DNA of 64,000 nt, taken from positions 34,036 to 98,035 of the forward strand of contig DASYRM010000158.1 in NCBI GenBank assembly GCA_036004405.1, written 5' to 3'. Origin of the DNA: DASYRM01 sp036004405. GTDB taxonomy: Bacteria > Acidobacteriota > Vicinamibacteria > Vicinamibacterales > UBA2999. The translations under genes were made by a program, and so were the position numbers. Below the pieces are notes generated by a model. The model was not told the DNA's origin and made no database searches. It saw only the letters and a program-made list of their open reading frames with translations. Shown here in pieces: positions 16,085 through 25,053 of this stretch. Position 1 is the first letter of the stretch; each line of letters starts with the position of its first letter.

Positions 16085-17119
16085 ATGACCAAAGCGTTCC
16101 TTTTTGCCGCGGCCGCGACGCTGCTGGCCTGTTCCCCGGCTCCCGCGCAGCAGCGGATCGAACAGGGACCTGGCGATGTTGCCGCGCGCATCGGGGATCG
16201 CGCCATCACCATCCGCGACCTGGACGAGAAGTGGAAGAAGGACGACCCGGCACAGAACGCCGAGGCCATTCAGATGATCTACGACGGCCGTCGGGCGGCC
16301 CTCCAGGCGATCATCGCCGACAGCCTGATCGACGAGGCGGCCAAGAAGGCGGGCATGAGTGCCGACGGCTATCTCGAGGCCGAGATGGCCAAGCGCGTCA
16401 GGACGGTGACCGACGCCGAAGTGTCCGCGTTCTACAAAGAGAACATCAACCAGATGCAGGGGCGGACGCTCGAGCAGATTGCCCCGACGATCACGCGCTA
16501 CCTCACCGACCAGCTGCGTGCCCAGGCCCGCGAGGCCCTCATCAGCGACCTGCGCAAGAAGGGGCCCGCGATTCGGGTCTCGCTCGAAGCGCCGCGGTTG
16601 ACCCTGGCGGTCTCGGCGTCGAACCCGAGCGTCGGGAGCGCCAGCGCCCCGGTCACGCTCATCGAGTTCTCGGACTACCAGTGCCCGTACTGCGGCCGCG
16701 TCGAGCCGACGTTGAAGCGTCTGCGCGCGACCTACGGCGACAAGATCCGCTTCGTGTGGAAAGACTTTCCGCTGACGCAGATCCATCCGCAGGCGTTCAA
16801 GGCCGGCGAGGCGGCGCACTGCGCCGGCGACCAGGGCAAGTACTGGGAGCTGCATGACGTGCTGTTCAGCAAACAGTCGGAGCTCCAGCCCGATGACCTC
16901 AAGCGGCACGCGCTGACGCTCGGTTTGAAGACCGACGACTTCAACCAGTGCCTCGACTCGGGCAAGCACGCCGAGCGGGTGCGCGACGGGGTCGCGGAGG
17001 GCGGTCAGCTGGGCGTCAACTCGACGCCGACCATCTTCATCAACGGCCGCCGCTTCTCGGGCGCGCAGCCCTACGACGTGTTCGCTGCCGCCATCGACGA
17101 AGAACTTGCCCGGAAGTAG
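16085..17119 (+). CDS. DsbA-like thioredoxin-fold lipoprotein with SurA-like N-domain
   Basis: 344 residues. The N-terminus (AATLLAC, C16) reads as a lipobox or a short signal peptide. Residues about 25-155 resemble the helical SurA/PrsA chaperone N-domain (ARIGDRAITIRDLDEKW). The C-terminal thioredoxin_4 domain has the redox motif CPYC (FSDYQCPYCGRVEP) and the cis-proline strand STPTIFING. It therefore probably assists oxidative folding in the cell envelope. The ATG at 16085 follows TATGAT by 7 nt. The TAG stop is part of the GTAG head of a REP-like element. Confidence 0.82.
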   Translation: MTKAFLFAAAATLLACSPAPAQQRIEQGPGDVAARIGDRAITIRDLDEKWKKDDPAQNAEAIQMIYDGRRAALQAIIADSLIDEAAKKAGMSADGYLEAEMAKRVRTVTDAEVSAFYKENINQMQGRTLEQIAPTITRYLTDQLRAQAREALISDLRKKGPAIRVSLEAPRLTLAVSASNPSVGSASAPVTLIEFSDYQCPYCGRVEPTLKRLRATYGDKIRFVWKDFPLTQIHPQAFKAGEAAHCAGDQGKYWELHDVLFSKQSELQPDDLKRHALTLGLKTDDFNQCLDSGKHAERVRDGVAEGGQLGVNSTPTIFINGRRFSGAQPYDVFAAAIDEELARK

Positions 17120-17140
17120 GGGCCGCCTTTAGTAGGCGCG
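17116..17140 (+). repeat. Degenerate REP-like palindrome, triple array copy 1
   Basis: GTAGGGGCCGCC with loop TTTAGTA and an eroded distal arm. Its TAG (17117-17119) is the stop codon of the DsbA-like gene. Confidence 0.6.
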
Positions 17141-17143
17141 TAC

Positions 17144-17167
17144 GTAGGGGCCACCTTGAGGTGGCCC
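17144..17167 (+). repeat. REP-like palindrome, triple array copy 2
   Basis: GTAG, arm GGGCCACC, loop TTGA, arm GGTGGCCC. Direct repeat of the next copy at a 32-nt interval. Confidence 0.72.
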
Positions 17168-17175
17168 GTAAGTCC

Positions 17176-17199
17176 GTAGGGGCCACCTTGAGGTGGCCC
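17176..17199 (+). repeat. REP-like palindrome, triple array copy 3
   Basis: Same sequence as 17144-17167. Its distal arm contains an in-frame GTG that lengthens the yaeQ reading frame artificially. Confidence 0.72.
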
Positions 17200-17219
17200 G
17201 TCGATCGGCGGTCCGTTCA

Positions 17220-17759
17220 GTGGCACAAGCCTCCACTATCTACTCCGTCACCATCGACCTCTCCGATCTCGACCGCGGCGTCTTCGAGACGCTCGACCTG
17301 CGCGTCGCCCGCCATCCGTCGGAGACGGCGGAATACATGCTGGTGCGGCTGCTGGCCTACTGCCTCGAGTATCAAGAGGGCATCGCGCTCACCGAGGGTG
17401 TGTCGTCGGGCGACGAGCCCGCGCTGGTGGTGCGCGACCTCACCGGGCGGATGACCGCCTGGATCGAGGTGGGGCTCCCCGACGCGGCGCGTCTGCACCG
17501 CGGCTCCAAGCTGGCCGGCCGCGCGGCCGTCTACACGCATCGCGACGCCCGGCAGCTGCTGTTGCAGCTCTCCGGGGCTAAGATCCATCGCGCCGGCGAC
17601 ATTCCGATTCGTGCCTTCGATCGGCCGGCCATCGACGAGCTGGCCGCGCTGATCGAGCGTCGCGCGTCGCTGGCCATTTCGGTGTCGGGCGGCGAAGTGA
17701 CGGTTGCCATCGGCGAGCGGATGTTCACGCTCGCGATGACCGAACACCGGATCGCGTAG
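17220..17759 (+). CDS. yaeQ: YaeQ family protein
   Basis: 179 residues, the usual YaeQ size (about 180). Conserved features are TIYSVTIDLSDLDRGVFETL, LRVARHPSETAEYM, AYCLEYQEGI, the WIEVGLPD motif and AVYTHRD. YaeQ folds like a PD-(D/E)XK nuclease, but its biological role is not established. The GTG at 17220 (MAQASTIYS) is chosen because it matches the family N-terminus; the GTG at 17193 lies inside a REP-like repeat. No clear promoter is visible between the repeat array and the start. Confidence 0.88.
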   Translation: MAQASTIYSVTIDLSDLDRGVFETLDLRVARHPSETAEYMLVRLLAYCLEYQEGIALTEGVSSGDEPALVVRDLTGRMTAWIEVGLPDAARLHRGSKLAGRAAVYTHRDARQLLLQLSGAKIHRAGDIPIRAFDRPAIDELAALIERRASLAISVSGGEVTVAIGERMFTLAMTEHRIA

Positions 17760-17764
17760 TTTTC

Positions 17765-17790
17765 GTAGGGGCAGATCTTTAGGTCTGCCC
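17765..17790 (+). repeat. REP-like palindrome
   Basis: GTAG, arm GGGCAGATC, loop TTTA, arm GGTCTGCCC, with one T-G wobble in the stem. It lies between yaeQ and the NHL protein. Confidence 0.7.
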
Positions 17791-17803
17791 AGGGTGAAGC
17801 ATC

Positions 17804-18823
17804 ATGACTCGAACCATTGCAGGCGTGCTCGGACTGGTGGTCGCGTTCTCGGCCCTCGCTCTGGCGCAGACGTCGAGCGCGCCGCGCAACGATCTGCCAC
17901 AACCCTACAAGACCACGCGCGACTGGGGGCAGCTGCCGCCGGGCGTGAAATGGGCGGCCGTGACGGCCGTGGAGCCGGCGCTGGACGGCTCGATCTACGT
18001 GATCCATCGCTGCTTCGCCAATTCGTGCGCCGGCCGCACGGAAGCGCCGATTCTGAAGTACGACCGCAACGGCACGTTGCTGAAATCGTGGGGCGAGGGG
18101 ATGTTCATCTTCCCGCACGGTGCCACGGTCGATCGCGACGGCAACCTGTGGGTGACCGACGCGCGCGGCGAGGGCGGCAAGGGGCATCAGGTGTTCAAGT
18201 TCACTCCGGCCGGCAAGGTGCTGATGACGCTCGGCAAGGCGGGCGTCAGCGGATCGGGTCCCGATCTGTTCGATCAGCCGACCGACGTCGTGGTGGCCCC
18301 GAATGGCGACATCTTCGTCACCGACAGCCACCGCAACGGCAAGAACAACCGCGTGGTGCGCTTCCGCAAGGACGGCACGTTCGTGAAGGAGTGGGGAAAG
18401 AAGGGGTCGGGCCCCGGTGAGATCAGCGAGCCGCACACCATCGCGCTCGACTCGCGGGGGCGGGTGTTCGTGGGCGACCGCGAGAACAACCGCATCCAGA
18501 TCTTCGATCAGGATGGAAAGTTCCTGGCCGAGTGGCGGCAGTTCGGCCGGCCGAGCGGCATCACGATTACCCGCGACGACACCATCTACGTGACCGACTC
18601 GGAGTCGGGGCCCGACACCGGCGCCCACGAGCTGACGGGGATCAAGAAGGGCATTCGCATCGGGAGCGCGAAGGACGGCAGCGTCCGCACGTTCATCGAG
18701 GACATGGAGTCCACGGTGGCCGACCACTCGGGCGCCGAGGGCCTTGGCGTCGATGCGCAGGGCAACGTCTACGGCGCCGTCGTGCGCCGCCAGATGCTCG
18801 AGCGCCACGTTTTACAGAAGTAG
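17804..18823 (+). CDS. Secreted NHL-repeat (beta-propeller) protein
   Basis: 339 residues with a signal peptide (cleavage near LALAQ, residue 22). Repeated NHL-like blades follow: HGATVDRDGNLWVTDARG, PTDVVVAPNGDIFVTDS, PHTIALDSRGRVFVGDR, PSGITITRDDTIYVTDS. The repeats resemble the peptidyl-glycine alpha-amidating lyase-type propellers, but a lyase function cannot be claimed. Two Cys (CFANSC) near residue 68 could form a disulfide. The TAG stop overlaps the GTAG head of the repeat at 18820. Confidence 0.78.
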   Translation: MTRTIAGVLGLVVAFSALALAQTSSAPRNDLPQPYKTTRDWGQLPPGVKWAAVTAVEPALDGSIYVIHRCFANSCAGRTEAPILKYDRNGTLLKSWGEGMFIFPHGATVDRDGNLWVTDARGEGGKGHQVFKFTPAGKVLMTLGKAGVSGSGPDLFDQPTDVVVAPNGDIFVTDSHRNGKNNRVVRFRKDGTFVKEWGKKGSGPGEISEPHTIALDSRGRVFVGDRENNRIQIFDQDGKFLAEWRQFGRPSGITITRDDTIYVTDSESGPDTGAHELTGIKKGIRIGSAKDGSVRTFIEDMESTVADHSGAEGLGVDAQGNVYGAVVRRQMLERHVLQK

Positions 18824-18843
18824 GGGCCACCTTTAGGTGGCCC
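18820..18843 (+). repeat. REP-like palindrome, left member of an inverted pair
   Basis: GTAG, arm GGGCCACC, loop TTTA, arm GGTGGCCC. Its TAG terminates the NHL-protein gene. Confidence 0.75.
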
Positions 18844-18852
18844 GTTCGCAAC

Positions 18853-18876
18853 GGGCCGCCTGAAGGCGGCCCCTAC
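18853..18876 (-). repeat. REP-like palindrome, right member of an inverted pair
   Basis: Minus-strand GTAG, arm GGGCCGCC, loop TTCA, arm GGCGGCCC. The TAG (18873-18875) terminates the convergent double-VWA gene, so this inverted pair supplies both convergent stops. The two members use different stems. Confidence 0.75.
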
Positions 18877-20849
18877 TGCGCCGGTGCGAAGTAGCCGCCG
18901 GAGCTGCGGACCTTCAGCGCGGGATCGGCGGTCTTGATGCCGACGGAGCGCCAGCTGCCGTTGCGCTCCGAGTTGGTGGACGTATACGCCAGGATGTAGC
19001 GGCGGTGCAGGTCGTCCACGATGCGCTGGTAGTGCTCGCCGAGCTGGCTGATGTCGTTGGTGAAGTAGGCCTCGCCGCCGGTCAGCGTCGTCAGCTCCAC
19101 CAGGCGCGCGACGTCCACGTTGGTCCCGAACCCGATCGCATACACGGTGGCGCCCGTCTGGCGTGCGGTTGCCAGCACGTCTTCCCATGAGTGCGTGCTG
19201 CCGGGCCCGCTGGACGTGGCGTTCTCGTCGCGGCCGTCGGTCATCACCACGACCACGCGGCGCCCGGGCACCGTGCTGAGCCGCACCATGCTGTCCACCA
19301 GCCCGTCATAGAGCGCCGTGCCGCCTTTCGCGACGTAGCGCTGGATGTTGCGGTGCGACACCCACCGCGCGGGGCTCAGGTCGTGCGCCATCTCGGCGCG
19401 GTCGGCGAAGACCTCGATGCCGAGCGGATCCTCCGGCTTGAGCGAGCCCACAAACGTGTGCGCCGCTTCCATCACCGCCGGCGACACCTTCGTCATGCTG
19501 CCGCTCGCGTCGAGCGCCAGCATCACCGACACCGGCGCCACCGACTCGTGGAACGACTCCACCTTCTGCGGCACGCCGTCTTCCATGACGACCAGGTTGT
19601 CGCGGTCGATCTCGACGTACTGGCGCGAGTGGTTGACGACCGTGAATTCGACCGAGGCCTTCACCGGCGCCGGCTCGGGCGAGAGATACCCGTCCCGCGC
19701 CACTACGTGGTACTCCGGGTCGATCGTCTCGAGGCGGATCGCGCGCCAGGCGCCGTCGTGCCGCTGGTTGCTCGGCGTGTAGGTGACCACATAGCGGTGC
19801 TGCGCGTCCTCGGCAATCGTGGCGCTGGCCCCGGCCACTTCCTTGGCGTTCCACGGGAAGAACGCGCGGCCGCCGGTCTGCTCGGCGATGAAGCGTAGCG
19901 TCTGTTCGCCCCGGACGGACACGCCCGAGATGCCGCCGATGGCGATGCTGTAGACAATGACGTTGGCCGCTTTCAGCTCGGCCACCACCCGGTCTACCGG
20001 GATCTGGCTGTTCTCGTCATAGCCGTCGGTGACCAGAACGACGGCCCGGCGACGAGCGCCATCGCCGAAGCGTGCGGCCACGGCCGCCAGCGATTCGAAG
20101 ATCGCGGTGCCGCCGCCGGGCTTGATCGCGGTCACGGCGTCGGCCAGCGTCGCGGCGTCGCGCGTCGGTCCCGTCACCGTCGTGATGGTGTTGCGGAACG
20201 GTGCCACGATGGCCTGGTCGTCTTTGCGCAGGAGCGCTGGGAGCCGCAGCATCGACTGGCGCACGAAGTCCATGTTGCGCGCCATGCTCTGGCTGCTGTC
20301 GATGAGCAGCGCGAAGGTGGTCGGCAGCGACTCCGACAGCACGGCGTCCACCCGCTGAGCGGTGTCGTTCTCGAACAGCTGAAAGTCGGCCGCGCTCAGG
20401 TGGGCGGGGTAGCGGCCCTTGGCGTCGCGCACCGACGCGTCCACGTTGATGCTGAGCACCTCGGCCGCTTCCACGACCTCGAACGGCTTCAGATCGACGT
20501 GGTCTTCGATGACCGCCTCGCCTTCGCTCAACTCCACCCGGATCCGGCTGGCTTCGAACGGGTTCTCGTCGGTCCATTCGACGGCGTACGGCGGGCCGTC
20601 GGTGTCGGTGGCGAGGAGCCGGTCGTTGACGTAGAAGCGGACCGCCGGCACGGCCTCGGAGACCGTGGTGACGCGCGCGACGATGCGCACCCGCCCCGGC
20701 AGGCCGCTGCGGCCGGTGGGCGACGTGATGTGGATCGACGACGCGCGCTCCTGCGCGGCCGCGGCGGAACCGCCCGCGACGAGCCACACCAGCGCCGCCG
20801 CGGCGAGCGCTAGCCGCGCTCCGTGTCGTCCACGAAATACGCGGCGCAC
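18873..20849 (-). CDS. Secreted protein with two VWFA domains
   Basis: 658 residues. Signal peptide (cleavage near AAAQE, residue 33), then an Ig-like beta region and two VWFA-related modules. Each module has an intact MIDAS: DSSQS at D184 with VTDGYDENS, and DASGS near residue 450 with MTDGRDENA. The second module is preceded by the IDRDNLVVMEDGVPQKVESF signature of the family. It appears to be an internal duplication. The start overlaps the upstream AAA ATPase gene by 40 nt, placing this as the last gene of the Tad operon; a surface or adhesin-like role is inferred from that. Confidence 0.8.
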   Translation of the reverse strand: MRRVFRGRHGARLALAAAALVWLVAGGSAAAAQERASSIHITSPTGRSGLPGRVRIVARVTTVSEAVPAVRFYVNDRLLATDTDGPPYAVEWTDENPFEASRIRVELSEGEAVIEDHVDLKPFEVVEAAEVLSINVDASVRDAKGRYPAHLSAADFQLFENDTAQRVDAVLSESLPTTFALLIDSSQSMARNMDFVRQSMLRLPALLRKDDQAIVAPFRNTITTVTGPTRDAATLADAVTAIKPGGGTAIFESLAAVAARFGDGARRRAVVLVTDGYDENSQIPVDRVVAELKAANVIVYSIAIGGISGVSVRGEQTLRFIAEQTGGRAFFPWNAKEVAGASATIAEDAQHRYVVTYTPSNQRHDGAWRAIRLETIDPEYHVVARDGYLSPEPAPVKASVEFTVVNHSRQYVEIDRDNLVVMEDGVPQKVESFHESVAPVSVMLALDASGSMTKVSPAVMEAAHTFVGSLKPEDPLGIEVFADRAEMAHDLSPARWVSHRNIQRYVAKGGTALYDGLVDSMVRLSTVPGRRVVVVMTDGRDENATSSGPGSTHSWEDVLATARQTGATVYAIGFGTNVDVARLVELTTLTGGEAYFTNDISQLGEHYQRIVDDLHRRYILAYTSTNSERNGSWRSVGIKTADPALKVRSSGGYFAPAQ

Positions 20850-22123
20850 GCGGCCTCCAGCAGTTCCGGCGTCAACGCGCGCGGCTCGCCGAGATACTCG
20901 GCGTGTGCCAGCGCCTGATCGATGAGGTCGCGGGGATGGCAGCCCCGGAAGCGGATGCTCCGCGCCTCGAGCATGCCCAGCAGGGTTTCGGCGAGGGTCA
21001 TGTCGCAGGTCAGCCCGCGCGCGCGACAGCAGCCCTCGAAGATCTGTAGGAACTCGGCCTTGGTCGGATTCTCCGCGAACACTTTGTAGTGGATGCGGCG
21101 CAGGAACGCCTCGTCCACGAGCTCGGCCGGCTTGATGTTGGTCGCAAACACCACCATCACGCAGAACGGCAGGTCGAATTTTTGCCCGGTCTCGAGCGTC
21201 AGGAAGTCCACACGGCTCTCGAGCGGCACGATCCAGCGGTTGAGCAGCTCGCGGGCGGCCACGCGCTGCCGGCCGAAGTCGTCGATGACGAGCACGCCGC
21301 CGTTGGCCTTGGTCTGCACCGGGGCGCCGTAGAAGCCGCCGGTCGGCGAGTAGGTCAGGTCCAGCGATTCCAGCGTGAGCTCACCGCCCACCATGACCAG
21401 CGGCCGTTGGCAGCGCACCCAGCGTCCGTCCGCGGGTGTGCGCGATCGCAGAAGGCCCGGCGATGAGCCGGTGTCGGGGATCTGCTCGTGGCTCACCGGA
21501 TCGAACACGCGAATGATGTGCCCTTCGACTTCGATCGCATACGGCACTGCGATTTCGCCCTCGAGCAGGTTGCGGATGGCCTGCGCGATCACTGTCTTGC
21601 CATTGCCGGGCGGGCCGTAGACGAACATCGAGTGTCCGGCCGCGACGGCGGGGCCTACCTGGTCCAGCACCTTGGGGCTCAGCACGAGATGCGAGAACGC
21701 CTCACGGACGCGTGCCCGCGACGGTGCCGTGCTCATGGCTTTGCCGTGCGTCTGCAGGTACTCGCGGTACTTGTGCAGCGGCACCGGCGCGGCCCCCACG
21801 TACTGGCTTTGCTCGAGATACAGCAGCGCCCGGCGCCGCCCCTCGTCGGTGATGCGATAGCGGAACGACGGGCCGCCCACGACGGAGCCGCTCGCTACCT
21901 CGCAGAGGTGCGTGAAACGCAGCGTCTCGAGCACCGGCTCGATGACGGAGAACTCGAGGCCGAGCCGGCGGCCGAGATCCTGGCCGGTGAAGTCGGCGCC
22001 GAAGTGCAGATGCTTCAGCAGCAGCTGCAGCACGAGCTCGTGCGACAGGCCGGCCTCGGCCAGCGTCCTCGGAGCCGGCGGACGGACCGGGCTCGGGGTC
22101 ATCGTTGCGATCGCCGTACTCAC
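20810..22123 (-). CDS. AAA+ ATPase with N-terminal winged-helix-like region
   Basis: 437 residues. Residues about 20-110 look like a winged-helix domain (LVLQLLLKHLHFGADFTGQDLGRRL). The AAA+ core has Walker A GPPGNGKT, Walker B VLVIDDFG and sensor-1-like VVFATN, followed by an arginine-bearing LRRIHYKV. No transmembrane segment is seen. The GTG at 22123 is chosen since it overlaps the TPR gene stop as GTGA; ATG at 22102 is an alternative. Position within the Tad operon and next to a VWA gene recalls MoxR-VWA chaperone pairs, but the fold details differ and the partner here is exported. Confidence 0.72.
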   Translation of the reverse strand: MSTAIATMTPSPVRPPAPRTLAEAGLSHELVLQLLLKHLHFGADFTGQDLGRRLGLEFSVIEPVLETLRFTHLCEVASGSVVGGPSFRYRITDEGRRRALLYLEQSQYVGAAPVPLHKYREYLQTHGKAMSTAPSRARVREAFSHLVLSPKVLDQVGPAVAAGHSMFVYGPPGNGKTVIAQAIRNLLEGEIAVPYAIEVEGHIIRVFDPVSHEQIPDTGSSPGLLRSRTPADGRWVRCQRPLVMVGGELTLESLDLTYSPTGGFYGAPVQTKANGGVLVIDDFGRQRVAARELLNRWIVPLESRVDFLTLETGQKFDLPFCVMVVFATNIKPAELVDEAFLRRIHYKVFAENPTKAEFLQIFEGCCRARGLTCDMTLAETLLGMLEARSIRFRGCHPRDLIDQALAHAEYLGEPRALTPELLEAACAAYFVDDTERG

Positions 22124-23046
22124 TGCATGCCTCCGTTCTTCATGCTGATCGCCTGGCTGGCGCGGATGGCGGCGGAGCGCAAGCTCGGGTCGGCAGCCAG
22201 CGCATCCAGGAAATCCTTCGACGCCTCGTCCCACTGCCGCGTGGCGAGGTTCACGACGCCGCTGTTGTAGGCGGCCGCCGCCCGGCCGGCGTGTGCGAAC
22301 GATTCGCGCGCGGCCGTCATGTCGCCGGCCAGCGCGTAGGCCAGGCCGGCGTTGTTGTGGGCGATCGGTGACTCGGGATCGAGCGACAGCGCGCGGCGGC
22401 ACGCCTGCAGCGCCCGCACCGAGTCACCCTCCAGAATCCAGCCGTAGCAGAGGTTGTTGTGGGCGTATCCCGCCACCGGATCGAGGCGGGCGGCCATCTC
22501 GTACTGAGTGCGCGCCTCGGCGCGCCGGCCCATCGCCTGGAACAGCGTGCCGAGCGTGTTGCGTGCGGCGGCTGACCTGGGCGCGTAGTAGATGGCCCGG
22601 TACGAGTCGCCGAGGCCGAGGTGCGGGAATCCCGCATCACGCCACGTCCGTGCAAGCGCGTCGTGAGTCGTCGCATCCTTAGGGTCGAACTTGAGGGCGC
22701 GAGTCAGATACTCCTGCGCCTTGTCGTACACCCGCACGCGGCGGTACTCCGCCGCCACGTTGCGGTAGTTCTCGGGGGATGGTTGGGCCGTCGCGGCCAG
22801 CAACGCCGCGGCGAGCGCGGCATCCGAGCCTTCGACGGTACGTGCCGCGGGACGGCCCTCAGGTCGTGCGGTGGCCGCCATCTCCCGGAACTTCGCCATG
22901 TACGCCGACAGCGAGTCGGCGGGCGCGCCAGCGGACGACGCCTCGTTCCGATCCGGCGCCGGCCGATCGGGCGTGACGTTGATGAACCGCCGCTGCGCGC
23001 AGCCCGATGCCGCGACGAGCGCAACCGAGAGAATGAGGACCCGCAC
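22120..23046 (-). CDS. TPR lipoprotein, TadD-like
   Basis: 308 residues. Signal peptide with lipobox AASGC (C16), then a Ser/Ala-rich linker and about five TPR-like repeats (AEYRRVRVYDKAQEYLTRALKFDP, AEARTQYEMAARLDP, ALQACRRALSLDPES). TPR lipoproteins in Tad loci (TadD) are needed for secretin assembly. The location, after tadC in the operon, matches this. Start at 23046; stop overlaps the AAA ATPase start. Confidence 0.75.
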   Translation of the reverse strand: MRVLILSVALVAASGCAQRRFINVTPDRPAPDRNEASSAGAPADSLSAYMAKFREMAATARPEGRPAARTVEGSDAALAAALLAATAQPSPENYRNVAAEYRRVRVYDKAQEYLTRALKFDPKDATTHDALARTWRDAGFPHLGLGDSYRAIYYAPRSAAARNTLGTLFQAMGRRAEARTQYEMAARLDPVAGYAHNNLCYGWILEGDSVRALQACRRALSLDPESPIAHNNAGLAYALAGDMTAARESFAHAGRAAAAYNSGVVNLATRQWDEASKDFLDALAADPSLRSAAIRASQAISMKNGGMQ

Positions 23047-23073
23047 CGTTGGTCTCCTGCAGTCGATGAGCGA

Positions 23074-23166
23074 CTATTCCTGCGAATCGAGACGGGCGCG
23101 GCGGCGCTGGATGTAGAGGACCAGGGATGCGACCGCGATAAGGCCGAGGACGATGTTCGTGATCAT
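23074..23166 (-). CDS. 30-residue membrane peptide in the Tad operon
   Basis: ATG at 23166 overlaps the tadC stop as ATGA. The product is one predicted membrane helix (NIVLGLIAVASLVLYIQ) followed by a basic RRRAR tail, so an N-out/C-in single-pass topology is likely. It ends in a TAG at 23074-23076, 27 nt before the TPR gene. No homologue is known to me. Coupling to tadC and its position suggest a small inner-membrane subunit of the pilus machine, but it could also be a non-functional spacer frame. Confidence 0.5.
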   Translation of the reverse strand: MITNIVLGLIAVASLVLYIQRRRARLDSQE

Positions 23167-24074
23167 GGCAGTTTGCTTCCTGTGGCAAAGCCTCCGTTGC
23201 CGAAGGCGTGGATGAACTTGATGATGGCCGGACCGAGGGTAACGACGTAGAACGCAGGGAACAGGCAGAACACGAGGGGGAACACGAGCTTGACGCCGAT
23301 CTTTGCCGCACGCTCCTCGGCGCGCTGCCGGCGCTTGGTCCGCGACACTTCGGCGTGCGTGCGCAGCGCCTGCGCGACGCTGGTGCCAAACCGGTCGGTC
23401 TGCACGAGCATCGCCACCAGCGCGCGGACGTCGTCCACCTTGGTCCGATTCGCGAAGTTCTTGAACGCCTCGAGCCTGGGCTTGCCGGCGCGGCATTCGA
23501 TGTTGATCAGGCGCAATTCCTGAGCGAGCTCCGGATGCGCGATCGCGAGCTCCTCGCCCGACTTGAGGATCGCCTGATCGAGAGCGAGGCCGGCCTCGAG
23601 ACTGACGATCAGAAGATCGAGGGCGTCAGGCAAGCCGTTCTCGATCTTCAGTTTGCGCTGCGCGATCTTCCGGTCGAGCAGCAACCCCGGGGCCATGAAG
23701 CCCAGGACGCCGCCGAGGCCTGCGAGCACCAGGCCGCGGCCGGTGCCCATGACAAACAGCGGCGCCGCGATCATCACCGCGCAGAGACCCATCTGGGCGG
23801 CGAGGTAGCCGCTCACGGAGGCCGAATGATGGAAACCGGCCGCCGTCAACCGCCGGCGCAGGCGGGTCATGTCCTTGGGGGAGATCGGCACCAACGTGCC
23901 GCGCCCGGACTTGCCCTTCTCGACGTCGACGAGCGACTCGCTCTCCTTGGCCAGGGCATCGATCCGGCGCCGCGTCAGCGACGTCTGGGCGACCAGACGT
24001 TCGCCGGCCAGCCACACGCCAAGGCCGACGGTGACGAACACGGACAGGAGAGTGAGCGTGATGCTGATGTCCAC
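23163..24074 (-). CDS. tadC: Tad pilus inner-membrane protein TadC
   Basis: 303 residues of the GspF/T2SSF family. N-terminal helix, cytoplasmic segment, paired helices near 95-135, then the T2SSF domain (GLPDALDLLIVSLEAGLALDQAI, RTKVDDVRALVAMLVQTDRFGTS) and a C-terminal helix (VFPLVFCLFPAFYVVTLGPAI). TadC with TadB forms the membrane platform on which the CpaF ATPase works. It starts 10 nt after the tadB stop. Confidence 0.88.
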   Translation of the reverse strand: MDISITLTLLSVFVTVGLGVWLAGERLVAQTSLTRRRIDALAKESESLVDVEKGKSGRGTLVPISPKDMTRLRRRLTAAGFHHSASVSGYLAAQMGLCAVMIAAPLFVMGTGRGLVLAGLGGVLGFMAPGLLLDRKIAQRKLKIENGLPDALDLLIVSLEAGLALDQAILKSGEELAIAHPELAQELRLINIECRAGKPRLEAFKNFANRTKVDDVRALVAMLVQTDRFGTSVAQALRTHAEVSRTKRRQRAEERAAKIGVKLVFPLVFCLFPAFYVVTLGPAIIKFIHAFGNGGFATGSKLP

Positions 24075-24084
24075 GGTGTCCTCG

Positions 24085-25053
24085 TCAGTACGGGATGTTG
24101 ATGATCTTGCGGATGATCAGAGTGCCGATGCCCTGCAGGATCGCAGCCCCGACCATCATCTGAATTCCGAGCGTCTCGCCGAACATGAGCTCGCGATGCT
24201 CGCGATTGACCGTCATCAGCACGGCGCCGAGGACCGGCGGCAGGCAGACGAGCACCCAGCCGGTGATGCGGCCGTGCGCCGACGCCACTCGCATCTGGCG
24301 CTTCACGCGGAACCGCTCGCGGATCACGCTCGCAAGGTTGTCGAGCACTTCGGCAAGGTTGCCGCCGGACTCGCGCTGGATCAGCACGGCGGTCACGAAG
24401 AACTTGGCGTCGAGCACGGGAATCCGTTGGGCGAAATGCCGTAGCGCGTCGGGGAACGCCATGCCGTAGTTCTGCTGGTCGTAAAGGATGCGGAACTCCT
24501 CGCCGATCGGCGCCGGCATCTCGGTTGCCACCATGTCGATGCCGGTCGTAAGGGCGTGACCGGCGCGCAGCGCCCGGCCGATCAGGTCGATGGCCTCGGG
24601 AAATTGTTCCTCGAGTTTGTTCATCCGCCGGGTGCGGAGACGCTTGAGAACGGTAAACGGAATCATCGCCGCCAGCGCAGCTACCGGCGGACCGAGAATG
24701 AACCAGCCGCTCACCTTGACCGCCGCGTAGGACGCGACTAGTGCCAGGAGGCCAGCGGCCGCCAGAATGGTGCCGACGTTGGTCTTTACGCCCGCCTGTT
24801 CGAACAGTGTCTTGAGCGATTGCGTACGCTCTTCGCTGCGCCGCAGCAGGCGGTCGAACGCGCCAATCGAGCTCAGCGCCTGCTCCTGTTTCACCAGCTG
24901 CCGCTGCAGCGACGCCTTGACGATAGGCGACGACATGCGGCGGCGCACGATACCGAGCGACCTCTGCTCGGGCCGGAGAATGAACAGCCAGTAGGCGCCG
25001 AAGATCGAGGTGAAGCAGAGCAGAAACGTGACGCCGACGATTGGCAGAATCAC
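24085..25053 (-). CDS. tadB: Tad pilus inner-membrane protein TadB
   Basis: 322 residues, T2SSF family. An N-terminal membrane helix, a cytoplasmic basic region ([11 protein letters not shown]), two central helices, the F-domain ([45 protein letters not shown]) and C-terminal helices. The GTG at 25053 overlaps the cpaF stop as GTGA and is preferred over the longer frame to 25152, which only shadows cpaF. Confidence 0.88.
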   Translation of the reverse strand: MILPIVGVTFLLCFTSIFGAYWLFILRPEQRSLGIVRRRMSSPIVKASLQRQLVKQEQALSSIGAFDRLLRRSEERTQSLKTLFEQAGVKTNVGTILAAAGLLALVASYAAVKVSGWFILGPPVAALAAMIPFTVLKRLRTRRMNKLEEQFPEAIDLIGRALRAGHALTTGIDMVATEMPAPIGEEFRILYDQQNYGMAFPDALRHFAQRIPVLDAKFFVTAVLIQRESGGNLAEVLDNLASVIRERFRVKRQMRVASAHGRITGWVLVCLPPVLGAVLMTVNREHRELMFGETLGIQMMVGAAILQGIGTLIIRKIINIPY

